A DNA stretch of 60,240 bases from the NCBI GenBank assembly GCA_001642005.1, contig LWCA01000073.1, forward strand, positions 1-60,240. The letters run 5' to 3'. The notes below the pieces were generated by a model that saw only the letters and a program-made list of their open reading frames with translations, made no database searches and was not told the origin of the DNA. The DNA is from Intoshia linei (taxonomy: Eukaryota; Orthonectida; Rhopaluridae). Below are positions 35,806-48,244 of the stretch, piece after piece (within the stretch, counting starts at the first letter, position 1; the number at the start of each line of letters is the position of its first letter). Both the position numbers and the translations under genes were made by a program.

Positions 35806-36792
35806 CAGGGGTGCACAACCTTTCCACCAATTCAGCCACAATGCTACTTTTCTCATTGATACTACGACCGCAAAAAATTTACTTCGACATTGAGAAAGTT
35901 TACTCTGGCTTAAACTTTAGGTATAATAAAATAGTTTTTTTTAAATTTTAATATTAGCGAGTTTTAATTAATAATTTTAAATTAAAATTAATCCTTAATT
36001 CACTCATAAATTAACATCACATTTGTCATTTATCTGAATCGGAATAAATAGCAATAGTAGGATTAATGCAGTGCTTCTCATGGGGGTGACTAGTCACCCC
36101 AAGGGGTGAATTCAAAAATTTAGAGGATTGTAGGCTAATCTACAATTTTCAACATATTTCATTAAATCATATAATTTAATGTAATCTCATGAGAAAAAAC
36201 CAAAATTTGTACCAAACCTTAAGGAAGAAATCCCTTTTTACCAACATTTTTTTTAAAAAATTCATTTTTACCAAACTTTTAGAATATAAACTACCTTATC
36301 TGATTCCATAAGAAAAAACCAAATTTTACCAACTCTTAATGAAAAAAATCGCTTATACCAATATTTTTATGAAAAATCCCATTTTACCAAATTTTTAGAT
36401 CAATAATTCTTTTGACTGATTTCATAAGAAAAAACATTAATCATTAATTTTTCGATAAATAATTAATAATAATTGGACAACATAAAAAAGTTCCATTAAA
36501 AACCGATTTGTTGATACATTAGAGTGGAAGACATAAAAAAATATGTAAATATTAATAATGACATAGAAAAGATATCAGTGACTGCTTTGATTTTCTATGC
36601 CCTTCGCTAACATTTGAGAAACTGGGTCAAAGTCAAGAATGTAATTTTTTGATTAAAATATTTTAATCGACTTTGAATAAAATCTTATTTTAAATATTCA
36701 ATTTGAAGTAAAATGATATATTGCATTATAATCAGATGTGTTGCCCACGGCCGCACATAAACGCTCTGACGGCCACAAGTTGTGCACCCCTG
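35806..36792. mobile_element. hAT element, 987 bp, with perfect ends
   Basis: CAGGGGTGCACAAC at the left is matched exactly by the reverse complement of the right end, GTTGTGCACCCCTG. TTCTAGAC flanks both sides (35798-35805 and 36793-36800), a perfect 8-bp target duplication. The interior holds ACCAAA(C)TTTTAGA/AAAAATCCC tandem units around 36180-36430 and no transposase ORF. Confidence 0.9.
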
Positions 36793-37874
36793 TTCTAGAC
36801 CAAGGATTCCAATTTTTATGAAACAATCACCCCAGATTAAATAAATATAAATTTTTCAAGTTTATCACTCCCTAAAATATTTATTAGGGACTCTTAATTA
36901 ATTATAATTATAATTAAAAAAATTTGCAAAAAAATTTTAATCTAATTTTGGGAATTATAAAAATTTATTGTATAGTAAAGGTATTATTTTTTGTTTGTTA
37001 AGCCTTCGACTTATTTACTAAAACTTTTGAAATTTTTAAAAAAAATAATGGAAACTATTTAAATTTTAAATATAATAGTTTTTAAATTATAATTAATGTG
37101 ATGAAATTTTGAATGTAAATTTGCATTCATTTTAGCTTAAATTTTAATGTTTGCTTTTACTTTTTCTAATAATATTTTTATTTGACGTTGCAGGAATAAA
37201 TCCGAATGGAACTTTCTTCCTAAAAGAATTTTCATTGTTTTCTTTTATTCTTAAAATACATTTTAACACTCTTGCATTCAGACATTTTTTAAATGTGAGT
37301 GTTAATATGTTTCATTAACGAGATATTAGACTAATAATTTCAAAAAATAGTTTTTTCTCAACTTAATTTTCGCAACTTTTTGTACCAAAATGTAAATTAG
37401 TACACCATGATTAATGGCCTTTTATTTTCCACTATATATTAATGATATATAAATAAAATGAGTTATATTAAAAAATATAAGTATCATTATCTATCAATTA
37501 TCATTACAAACTTATTATAAACAACCAATTATTGTTTATAATGGAAATATTATTTAATTTTTGAAATTTTACATGTATAGATGTAATAACAATTTTACAA
37601 CTGACTGTCCGTGAAGGAAAAATAAATATAAAACAGTTTTGAATTATTACTAATTATATTGTTTTTTATACAATTATATATCTAAAGTGGATATAAATTA
37701 TTTCATTTATTTCGTGACAAATTGAAATATTTTTGTTTAAAATGATTAAATACTTGATATTTACTGCGTATTAACATTACTTTTAAGTCTCATATTATAT
37801 TTTGTCCCAGAAAACTATATTTATATTAAGTTCTCTAAATTGACCTAATTGTAATATTACATTTTAAAATATAA

Positions 37875-39170
37875 TCCTCATTTATATAATATTCTACGCA
37901 ATATTTGTTTGTGTGTCCCACTTTATTGAAATAACTACTAGTCTTAAAATTTTATAAAGTCCACATTTCAATTACAGTTTTTTTTCCAGGACATATAAGA
38001 TAAATTTCAACCTCCCAAACTCACATCTTACGGGTCAAAAACCCTAATTGTCCATTTTTTGAAAATCAAACAAGTTGGAGAATTTAAAAAAATAAATACG
38101 CTGATACGGATTTTAAAATCATAAACATTATAATAAATTTACATTAAAAAAATTATATTTTCAGGGCAAAAACCACAAATTACCCTTTTTTTTATAAAAA
38201 CAGCCCTAGAATTTAAAAAATTTACATGTGGTACAGTTATATTCTGTTAACACACACAAAAAATTTAAATCCGAATAAGTAACGACTTCACGGTCAACAA
38301 AGTATTTTAGTATTCATTTTTTTTTATTTCGAAACTATTTTATTAAAACAAAAAATTTGAAATAATTAACGGTCAGACAATTAGAAAAAAATATTATTCT
38401 GATAGAGATTATTCCAGTTGATATAAATACATATTTTCAACCCTGAAATCTACGCATTTCCGGTGAAAAATAATTTTTAATATATTATCAATTAATATTT
38501 TTCAAATATTTCGAATTAAAATAAAAATGAAAATGCAAATTGATCCCACAATTTCAAAAAAAATGTTCATTGAACGTCTACACCTTTACAATAAAGAAAT
38601 ATGGGTGAAAATCTATATAATTCATTCCTTCGGAAATTTTTTCATTGCTACGCAATTTTTAAATCTCAAATTTTCATTTTCAAAACATTTTGAATAAAAT
38701 TTAAATAAAAACTGCAACAACGAAACTAAAAGTAATACAACTTTGTTATTATCATTCTTATATTTATTACAATCCTTTGCTAGATTTGTAAAATTTGTCT
38801 TAAATATTTTTATAAAGTGAAGATTCCGTTAATTATTGATACATAATTGGTATTTTTAAGTATTTATTAAATTGGTACTGAAATATATATCATCACATTG
38901 AAAATGACAAAATAGGTTTTTATAATTTTATTTTTTCTGGAATTTATGCTATTTTGACAAAATGTTCGAATTGGACTGTTTTTACTTTATTTTTATGATG
39001 GTTCCACCTGAAACAATTTTGGGAATCACTCTTTTAAAGGATTGATAATAGTGAATAGTAGGATTATTAAGTTAAATTTTCAACACGAGTTTATTTTTTT
39101 TGGTAGAATAAAAATGTGCCCTCGGCAGAGCTAGGTGATTTTTGTACGTAGTACATAACAGTCAACCTAG
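37875..39170 (+). mobile_element. Full-length Helitron/Helentron-like non-autonomous element (copy K, 1.3 kb)
   Basis: 5' end TCCTCATTTATATAATATTC. 3' end: GTGCCCTCGGCAGAGCTAGG, then a hairpin (TTTGTACGTAGTACATAACAG), 5 bases, CTAG. The host flanks are A on the left and T on the right, i.e. insertion between A and T without duplication, as for Helitrons. The left half has internal units around TTACGGGTCAAAAACC and CAGGGCAAAAACCACAAATT. No ORF. This is my reference copy for the family. Confidence 0.65.
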
Positions 39171-39903
39171 TAACCTATATTACAGGTACAATTACGAATG
39201 TAATTATTTAAAAGTACACTAAAATTATTTAAAGTTTAATTTAGAATGTATACATTATATTAAAAATTAATGTAATTAATATTACAGTTCCAATTGGGTG
39301 ATTAGTCAATATATCTCATTGGATATTTCACTCAATACATTCGTGTCAGTGTCAATCAAAATGCTTACATAAATTTTTGGTGCATATACTAAGGGAAATG
39401 TAATGGTCTGTTGCGGAAACATGTTTGAATCACTCAATAGCTAATTGAGCGATATATACATGTGAAATTTAGTAAGAGAGTATTGTCCATTTGATTTTGA
39501 CTCGTGTCAAAATCAATTTAGTTGGAATCAAATGGATATTAAATTTTTACTTGCGATAAATTGTAACTAAAATCATTATAGCTAAGTATAAACAAAATCT
39601 GTAGCAAAGATAAAATATCGTGATTATAATGTAGCATGTTAATTAGTGCTTAATCCTTTGTTCTAATTAATAGTTGTCTATTTATCCTTAGGTGCTTTCA
39701 TGTTTTATATATTGTGCTACAACTAAGAATAGAATCTCATCTATATTACTAGTAGTGCTAATATTTGCGCTGTAATGACAGCTCCTCCTCTTGTGCGTCA
39801 TTAAATTTTCAACATTATACTTGCGCTATTTTAATCAACTTTCCAATTATTAATTTCATTCTTTTAATTTGTTTTCGAATTAAATCATTTTTATCATTTA
39901 TAC

Positions 39904-42255
39904 ATGATTATGAATAATTTACTACCAGCTAATGTAAACATAAAACTTGACTCATCTTATTGTAATATGAATTGTTTCTATTATTAAAATTTTAATTTAG
40001 GCATAAAACTTGAATCAGTAAGTTCTATTGCTATATCAAAAAACTTTGTATCTTGTCGTGTGTGTGGAGATAAGGCTTCCGGTTTTCATTATGGAGTCAC
40101 TTCTTGTGAAGGATGCAAGGTATTTTTATTTACAAGTCTTATTATTAATATATTATATTAATAAATAAGGATTATATACATTTTACTTTAACCTATCGGT
40201 CATTAACCTTTTATTTTTGTCATAGAAATTTAATTCAAATTAAATTGTATGGATATATAAATATATATATGTATGAAATATTTGTAAATTACTGAAATAT
40301 TATAAATTGTAATACAAATGGAATGTTTAAAATGCCGACTTTTAAAGGTTTATATAACTAAATTCAATAAAATAAAATTTATTTTTTAAAATTAACGGAA
40401 AATCTGTATGATCCAATGAACCGTTACAATAATATTTCATTTTTGTTAATTAAAGTACCGCAAAGTGTTTTATAATTTAAACATTAATTAACACGATGGG
40501 AGCTGCGTTTCAATTTACATTATCGATTGTATTGTTTCAATTTTTAGTCCGTTAGAAACATTAAATTTGTGGCTTAAACACTCTGGAGAGTTTATACTCA
40601 AGTTTGAAAATTTTCATTTTTCGTATTTATTTATGTATATTGATTAAAAATTTGATTCACTCTATAAATTATGTTAGTGTATTGATTTTGAATTTCATTT
40701 GTTTGGATCGATTAGTCCCTAATTTATAAATCAATGTATTTAATATATAAATTTATATATTTATTAATTCAAAATTTTAATTTTAATGTTAAAAAAAAGT
40801 TGTAATTAATTTTAATTATAGAATTAAATTTAATTTGCCAATTAATCCAAATTTTAATTTGCTTATTGATATCCATGTCACTGTGATCCCCTGCTAATTA
40901 TTAACTTTGTAGAGTGTGAAATATGAATGTCACGATATAATAATTATTGATTAAATTAATTTCAAAATTTTAGGGGTTTTTTAGAAGATCAATACAAAAA
41001 CAAATTGAATACAAATGTTTACGTGATGGTAAATGTCTTGTTATTCGACTAAACAGAAATAGATGTCAATATTGTCGCTTTAAAAAATGTTTGGCTGTAG
41101 GAATGAGTAAAGATTGTAATTTAATTTATGGGAATTTTTTAATTATACATTTTTAGCTGTAAGATATGGACGAATACCAAAAAAAATAAAAGAACAAATT
41201 ACTAGAAATAACATGGGGAATGAGGGTTATATGAAACATGACATTACTTCTTCTTTGACAGAAAGCAGAGTAATTATTTAAAAATTAAATTTATATATCC
41301 TGTTTAGCATTTGGCTATTTATGATGTCATTCTAACAATTTCTCAGGCACATCACGCTTTTTGCTGTACGACAGAATCAAGGATTCGAGATATAAGGAAT
41401 AAAAACATTGTAAATTTACAATTTTAAAAATTTTCATTTTTTTAGGAAAATATCAAAATTGTAAATAATTTTAATACGGAAATACCTACAATGCAAGACA
41501 AAATTATATTTTTTCAACAATATGCCACATCTGTCAATAATATGACACACGGAATAATTGAATCTGCAAAAAGAACACCTGGTAAATTTAAATTGATGGG
41601 TTTTGTTTAAATTTTATCTAGATTTCAATAAACTACCACAAGATGTCCAACTCAATTTGCTAAAATCTTCTTTTTTTGAAATTTGGCTCACTCAAATGTC
41701 TCCCTTATTTAGGATGAGAACCGATGCCTTATTTTTTAATGATGGTAGTTTTATACCGCGGAGCTACCTGGAAGAAATTTTTAATGTATATTTTACATTA
41801 CATTGTATACATTTTTTGAATAGACGGACGTTGTTTCAAACATGTTTGCATTTTCCACCGGATTTACTGATTTAAATTTAAATGACACTGAAGTTGGAAT
41901 ATTTTGTGCCATCTTGCTCACCTCGCAAAGTTTTTTCATTTTTATCATTTTCAATTTTAATTTAGGTACTGAAAATATTCACAATTTAAAGTTATTACGC
42001 TATTTACAAGATAAATTAACTGATGCATTAAAATTACAATTGGGACGAACTCACCCTAATGATCCAGATTTTTACGATGATTTGATGATACGATTACGCG
42101 ATTTACGAGCAATTAATGTTATTCAACACAATTGTCTTGATTGGTTCAGGACTAAAGAAACTGCAAAAATACTAAGAATACCTGAACTTTTCAGAGAATT
42201 GAATGACATACCTTCGATCAATGATAATGAATGTCAACTTTCCGATATAATTTAA
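39904..42255 (+). CDS. Nuclear receptor, E78-like (NR1E group)
   Basis: Ligand-regulated or constitutive transcription factor of the NR1 subfamily. Exons 39904-39961, 40001-40119, 40974-41115, 41157-41269, 41347-41409, 41446-41581, 41622-41785, 41824-41929 and 41966-42255 sum to 396 codons plus stop. The DNA-binding domain (about residues 33-100) starts [19 protein letters not shown]. Its P-box is CEGCKGFFRRS, split by intron 2 between CEGCK and GFF, a junction common in receptors. The stretch [19 protein letters not shown], then [20 protein letters not shown], is closer to insect E78 than to E75 or PPAR, as I recall them. The ligand-binding domain includes [20 protein letters not shown] and [13 protein letters not shown]. 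The C-terminus has an AF2-like [11 protein letters not shown]. Zinc-binding cysteines are complete. Intron 8 is only 36 bp, in frame and stop-free. The gene converges on NAP1 (100 bp between stops). Confidence 0.88.
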
Positions 42256-42355
42256 TGTAAAATATTCTTTACAATTTATTAATTATACAATATATGTAAT
42301 TTTTAATTTTGTTTTATACATTTACTAAACATAAATAAATTTAAAAATTATATTG

Positions 42356-45320
42356 TTATACGTCATCCATATCTTCAGCTCCTTCATCGTCTTCGTCATC
42401 TTCTCCATCGTACTATAAATATAATTCAATCGATGTTAATCAATAATATAAAGTAAACGTATAAGTTTGAAACATAGACATTGACGGGTTAAAGGTTAAT
42501 ATTAATAGTTCATCAAGTTTATCATCTCGTAAAAATAGAATACTCCATGTCTTTTGGCCATCATTCGTTTCACCCATATGTAATGATTCATTAAAAATTG
42601 TCATTATTATTAATTTTTTTGGGGGTCCACAGCGAAAAATGGTTAAGAGTGCCTGGTCTATGTCATAGTGGACCTAAATTTCACAATGAATTCGTGGCCC
42701 ATTTCTGAAAAAAATGAATTAAAATGTGAGTATCATGTTGGTAATACACATCAACTAAATTATTTATTACAGAGGTAAAAAGAAAAAATTTATTGTTGAA
42801 CTAAAAAAATGAATATCCTGATTTATATCATAATTTTTTACGTTTTTCATCTATCATTAAAAAGCACCATACAACAATATTTAATAAGAACTTTATGAGC
42901 CGGACCCCGTTTATTTTTTTAATTTACGAATCTCTATATCATGGGTTATTACCCCTTATATGTATATTCGTTATTTTAAAATAAGATTTGTTGTAAAACT
43001 TAAAACTAAGTATGTCGAACTGATTGTATTTATTACACCACACGATATTTTTGCACTTATACATGCTTTATATGTACTTTAATGTGTATATTAGGGTGTG
43101 AATGAATTTTTATATCAAAAGTGCACCCTTCCACCATATGAAAATTTTGAAAATATTCAATTTGCACCCAATTTTACCGCTCAACTGTTGAAAAATCCTG
43201 GGGCATCGCCTCTAAAGTTTTGAATAATATATCGCTCACAGTAACTAATATATGACAATTTTCTTAAAAATATTATTTTAAATATAAAATTTTTTATACA
43301 AATAGCTATAAAAATGCGCAAAATTATTGTCTAGCAAATAATGAACGCCGAATTGATAAAAAAACCAATTCCAATGAGAAAATTAAATAAACACAAAAAA
43401 AATATAAATTGAAAATTAATTGTTATGGAAATAATTATTACTATGAAAATTTACTATACAAAATTAATTAAATTTTGCTAATTATTCATATTTTGAAGTG
43501 CTTTGCACATAGTTTTTTTAACCCTTTTTTATATAATTTTTTGATAATTGTGTATCATTCAACCCCATCTTCCACGTATGGGGTGGCACTTTTGTATTTT
43601 CGCAAAAAGTGAAAAAATTTACACCCCTAGTGTACATTCTAGATCAGTTCTTCTCAAAGCTCCACGTTATATAATTGGGATTCCCAGGCTAAAGTAATAT
43701 TATTATAAACAAAAACACTACTAAATTCAAATTCAAAAAAAAAAATCGAAATTTACCGACCCTTTAACTAAGAAATTGACTTTCTCTATTGTTTTTAAAA
43801 ATTTCAATTTTACCAAAAATCCTCGAAAACAATTTTTAATTAATTTCTCATTCAAATATTTTCTTTAAAAATACAATTTTACCAAACCATAAGAGAAAAA
43901 ACCACTTAATCTAAGCCCAAAAAGAAAAATATAATCAGGATAAAACCGAATTTATAGAAACTTTAAATATTTTAAAATCAGTTCATGTGAATTTTCTGCC
44001 AGCACCCCATCTTAAGAATCCACCCCTATATCGACATTTGCTGTATATAAAAAAATATATATTATATACATCTCCAAAATCGCTACCATCTTCCTCATCG
44101 TCTTCGTCAATATCTTTAATTTCACCAGTAAAATACAAAATTGCTCTAGGAATAACTTCTTCCTTAAGCATATTTCCAATTTCGTAATCCGAAGCAATTT
44201 CAGTATTTAAATCGACATCCTATATATTATAATTTTACAAAAAAGTAATTACTTTTAAAAGTTCTTCTGATTCTGGTTCTAATTAAAATTATAAAAATAA
44301 ATTATAAGTGTAAACTTTTTGGAGGATCGAAAAATTTAAAGAATGAAGGTCTTTGCACGTATTTGTTTTGAAATTTTCGCTTACCACCACGTTGCGATTT
44401 GGTAATAGTTCTCACTTTATTAAGTGTAAGATTTTTTTCTTCAGATAACCAATCAATTTTACATCTATTTGTTAATAAATTGAAAGAAATGAAATTACCC
44501 TTCACTATCCATTATAATTGGTCCAGTAAAATACAACTTTTCAAGGGGCTTATATGTTACAGTATATTTTTTGGTTAATATTGAATTTGAAAAATAGTCA
44601 TTTTTATCAAAGTGAAACTAAAAAAAAATAAGATAAAAGATAAATATAAAAATAATAACAATAAGTAAGAATTCAGCTTCATTTTCGTTTTTCATTGGTT
44701 TTAAATCTACAGTCACATCTATCAAATGCTTCAAAACTTGTTCATCTTCAGACTAAAAAAATTGTACGTGAAATAAAAAAATATAAAACTTCTATAAGTT
44801 CAGAAATCATAGTATCATTTTGAAAAACATTTAACCAAAAATTTTGCAATCCTGGCTTTTCCTCAACGTCAACTGTTGTTTCTTTCTAAATAAAAGTAAT
44901 AATTTTATACATTGAAAATATAAACAGGCAAAACTCCATTCAAATGTTCATCGTCGTCGTCTTCATCATCCCATTCACATTCTTCATCTGTAGGTCTATA
45001 CTCGCCAGATACAATCATTTTTCTCTAGAAAATTTTTTATTTTACAATACATGTATTGAGATAAAACATACCTTGTCATTCAACTGACTAATTTTGGATT
45101 GAAATTCTTGTTCAATTTCATAAATTTTTCGAAACATGTCACATTCTTGATGAATATATTCTAATTGCAACTTTTTAAGGGCTTTTATCGTTCGTAATTC
45201 AGAGCACGTATAACTTAACAATATAATAAATATATAAAATACATACTTGTCGTGACATTCCTCTTCAGGTTTACTAAATGCTGCCTTTATGTTTGTCAAA
45301 AAGTTTGGTTTTTCAGACAT
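42356..45320 (-). CDS. NAP1L1: Nucleosome assembly protein 1 (NAP1 family histone chaperone)
   Basis: H2A-H2B chaperone acting in cytosol and nucleus. Minus-strand exons 45320-45247, 45213-45072, 45024-44926, 44885-44790, 44752-44660, 44617-44499, 44464-44316, 44278-44253, 44219-44070 and 42412-42356 sum to 334 codons plus stop. The long helix region is IKALKKLQLEYIHQECDMF. It is followed by EYRPTDEECEW, then GLQNFWLNVFQND, FHFDKNDYFSNSILTKKY, GCKIDWLSEEKNLT, FFKFFDPP and YEIGNMLKEEVIPRAILYFT, all in the order of the NAP domain. The C-terminus is acidic (DDEDDEGAEDMDD) but shorter than in vertebrates. Intron 1 is 33 bp. The last intron, 1.66 kb, holds decayed hAT-like DNA. The symbol is by family; a one-to-one orthologue is not shown. 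Confidence 0.92.
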
Positions 45321-45601
45321 GCTTCAAAGTTAAATAATAATAACGTGAGCTTATAATTATACGATAATAACGAATTATCTGTGTTTCTTTGGTATTTTAG
45401 TATAAACTTACTTTTTTGTTTTAAAATTTAAAATGCAAATTACTTAATTGATATTTAGAGTTTGGAATATTTCTCTTATTTCTATTTAATTTATAATGTA
45501 AATTTACATATTAAACTAGTTTTGTAAATGTAATTATGTTAGCAAAGTTACATTGCAATTTTTTTATACATTATATGTAGCCAGCAAAGTCAAATATTTA
45601 A

Positions 45602-45965
45602 ATGAGTAAGGAATTTAATCAAGACACTAAAGATGAAGGTAAATGTTTATGAATTTATGTTAATAATAGCTTAATTAATTAAAAAAATCTTAAAAATTTT
45701 AATTATGCATCAAAATAGTAAAATTCATCGACAATGAAGAACCATTCCCTAACAATTATTTTTATTATTTATAATGTTTTTGATTTTATATATTAGATAT
45801 TTGTGACGAGTCATTTGAAGGTATATCTATTGTAAATTTAAATCTTTATTATAAAAATATATTGTTAATACAAATACAAATTGTCAATTAAAAATTTTCA
45901 CTGACTTGTGAATTAAAGTCTTTACCTCAATGCTTCCCAAAAGACGTGTCGCATGTGATTTCTAG
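45602..45965 (+). CDS. Possible small spliced ORF, 35 residues
   Basis: Three short open exons (45602-45638, 45797-45820, 45919-45965) with GT...AG borders join in phase: MSKEFNQDTKDE, DICDESFE, then VFTSMLPKRRVACDF and TAG. I do not recognise it. It starts 281 bp from the divergent NAP1 start and could share its promoter, or be an upstream untranslated exon set of a longer transcript. With so few codons, chance is a real alternative. Confidence 0.25.
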
Positions 45966-48031
45966 ATGTATGGCAAACTTTTGAAAATGTATTATAGTAT
46001 TTTTAGTAAATTTTTGTATTGTATGAAAAATGCATTTTTCATTAATTTCATAATATAAATAATATTATAATAACAAGGTAAAATTTCATAATTTATGTGT
46101 GATATATTACTATTTTTATTTGTAAAGAAACGATTTTGTACCCCATTGTTAAAAAAATATTTTTTTCTATTAAAAAGTTAACTTTAATAAATTATTGATT
46201 TATTTTCTGTTAGCTTTGCTTGATTAGATTTCAACACTTAATTACTATACGAAATGATAAAGTAAAAATTAATTTTAAACAAAAGGTTTGGTTAACGTGA
46301 ATTTTACCCAAAAGGATTGGTATAAATGGATTTTTTTAGAAATAGACGCTAATTTGTAAAGTAAAGGATAATTTGTGGTTTTGACCATGAAAATATACGT
46401 TTCTGAGGCATAGATTTACGACAATGTTAATGATTTTACAATGCGTCAGAATTTATGTTTTTTTAAATTTTAGGGTTGACTTTATTTTTAAAAAAAAGAT
46501 AAATTGGGGTTTGTTAAATTATACGACTGTTTATTTTTTAAATAAACGGTAACACATACATTTAATTTTATATAATTAAAGCACAAAATGAACTACAGTA
46601 CCGTAAAAAGTCTTGGACCCCGTACAGAATGTTAAGTTTTGTTAGATACCACAAAACTAATGTTTTTTATAAAATTTTAAAAATACCAATATAAGGGGTA
46701 ATAAATGTAGGCTTGTATTTATAGCGTCAGTATTTTAAATTGTAAAGTGTCAAAATTTTAAATAGTTTGCCAGTAAAAATATTAAATTGTCAGTATTTTA
46801 GGTGTCAGTATAAATAATTTATTGTCAGTATATAAATTGGAAGGACAGTAAAAAAAATATTTTCTCAGTACTTTAAATATAGTGTCAGTATATCCTTGAC
46901 TAACCTAACTTATATAATATACTATGCGATTTTTGTTTGTGTGTGTTTCACTTTATTGAAATAACTACCAGTCCTAGAATTTTATAAAGTCCACATTTCA
47001 ATTACAGTTTTTTCCGGGACGTATAATAAGATAAATTTAACCTCCCAAACTCACATCTTACGGGTCAAAAACCCCAACTATCCCTCTTTTTAAAAATCAA
47101 ATGAATTGTGAGAATTTAAAAAAATATATACGCTGATACGGATTTTAAAATCATAAACGTTACCATAAATTTAAAATTAAAAAAATTATATCTTCAGGGC
47201 CAAAACCACAAATTACCCTTCTTTTTTAAATGAAAACAGCTCTAGAATTTCAAAAAAGTTACAGGTGATACAGTTGTATTCTGTTAACAAACACAAAAAA
47301 TTTCAATCCGAATAAGTGGCGACTTCACAATCAAAAATATTGACAAATTAATTTTATTACTGACATTTTAATATTTATACTGACAATTTTTGTTGAAAAT
47401 ACTGATAGTTTCGGTAATTAAATACTGACAAATAAAATACTGCCCATAAATGTAATAATTTACTTAATTATGAAATATTATTAATTTTATTAAATTTCAA
47501 TTAAAGAATTATTACCAATAATTTTAGTCACAAAAGTCTTGGTCCCCCTGAATTATATTAATTTTTTGGTGGTTACAATTATTTTTTAAAGCTTGATGAA
47601 AATTAATTGTTTAATATTTAGTATGTAGTTCAATGGACTTGATTCTTCTTGGAATACTCTTGTATAAGTTGAGTAAATTGTAGTATTTTTAAAAAATTTT
47701 TAGATAATAATGTTATAAATTTCAATACGATGTATCAGTGAAACTTTCTTTTTTTAATTTAATGTTAATCAAAAGTGTAAAAACTTTATTTTAATATAAT
47801 TTTTTTTAATTACCAAAATTATTATTTTTATGCATTACCAAATATTATTGATCATTCAATGGTGATAAATATCTCGTCATTGTCATAATTATTAGAAACT
47901 ATTTTTATAAATTGGATTTACTATTTTAAACATATTATTATGATATGAGACGTGTGTGAGCGTGTTTACAATTGTAGTAAATTATATGTTTAGTCGATAT
48001 CACTCAATTATAACAGAGACAAAATGGCCCA
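45966..48031. other. Intergenic repeats between the small ORF and MOZART1
   Basis: No gene seen. It contains Helitron-like pieces at 46370-46560 (minus) and 46906-47340 (plus, with the 5' end TTATATAATATACTATGCG). These are flanked by short TCAGTATTTTAAA units at 46725-46900 and their reverse complements (ACTGACA...AATACTGA) at 47340-47450. A Tc1-like motif AAAGTCTTGGACCCC occurs at 46606 and a variant at 47537. Confidence 0.5.
46906..47340 (+). mobile_element. Helitron-like repeat, truncated (copy M)
   Basis: 5' end near ACTTATATAATATACTATGCG, then TCCGGGACGTATAATAAG, CTTACGGGTCAAAAACCCC and CTGTTAACAAACACAAAAAA. It stops abruptly at AATAAGTGGCGACTTCACAA, so the 3' half is missing. Confidence 0.55.
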
Positions 48032-48211
48032 ATGAAAAATATAAATATAAAAAAATGTTTAGCACTAAAATCTTTGTCAAAATTATTACAAACTGGACTT
48101 AACGAAGAATCATTAAAAGTGTGTGTAAAATTATGTAAATTAGGAGTGAACCCGGAAGCTTTAGCAGCATTAATCAACCAATTGCGACAGGATAAAAACG
48201 AAACTGAATAA
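48032..48211 (+). CDS. MZT1: MOZART1, gamma-tubulin ring complex adaptor (intronless)
   Basis: Small adaptor that recruits and activates gamma-tubulin complexes at spindle poles and centrosomes. 59 residues in one exon; human MZT1 is 82 and has an alanine-rich N-terminal tail that is absent here. SLSKLLQTGLNEESLKVCVK and LCKLGVNPEALAALINQLR align along the whole helical core (ISRILNTGLDMETL, CV-LCE-GINPEALS-VI-ELR). Key features kept are the TGL turn and the GVNPEAL motif. A three-codon upstream ORF (ATGGCCCAATGA, 48024-48035) overlaps the start codon. The stop lies 33 bp from the stop of the convergent OVO gene. The gene was missed by an ORF cutoff of about 60 codons. Confidence 0.9.
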   Translation: MKNINIKKCLALKSLSKLLQTGLNEESLKVCVKLCKLGVNPEALAALINQLRQDKNETE

Positions 48212-48244
48212 ATGGATAATTTAATAATTAAAGATTAAAATAAT

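Larger units (their letters stand above)
32663..39903. other. 7.2 kb gene-poor region upstream of the nuclear receptor
   Basis: No exon supported on either strand. It contains Helitron-like pieces at 34720-34990, 35129-35700 and the full copy 37875-39170, plus the hAT element 35806-36792. Positions 32700-34550 and 37000-37870 show only AT-rich DNA. A hAT-like end (CAGGGGTGTCAG) lies at about 34586. The stretch 39290-39900 is less AT-rich and repeat-free and may contain the receptor promoter. Confidence 0.5.

Noticed and set aside
42655-43660. hAT-like ends (e.g. AATGGTTAAGAGTGCCTG, GATCAGTTCTTCTCAAAGC) in the last NAP1 intron
   Set aside because: I could not pair ends with a matching 8-bp duplication, so I do not call discrete elements.
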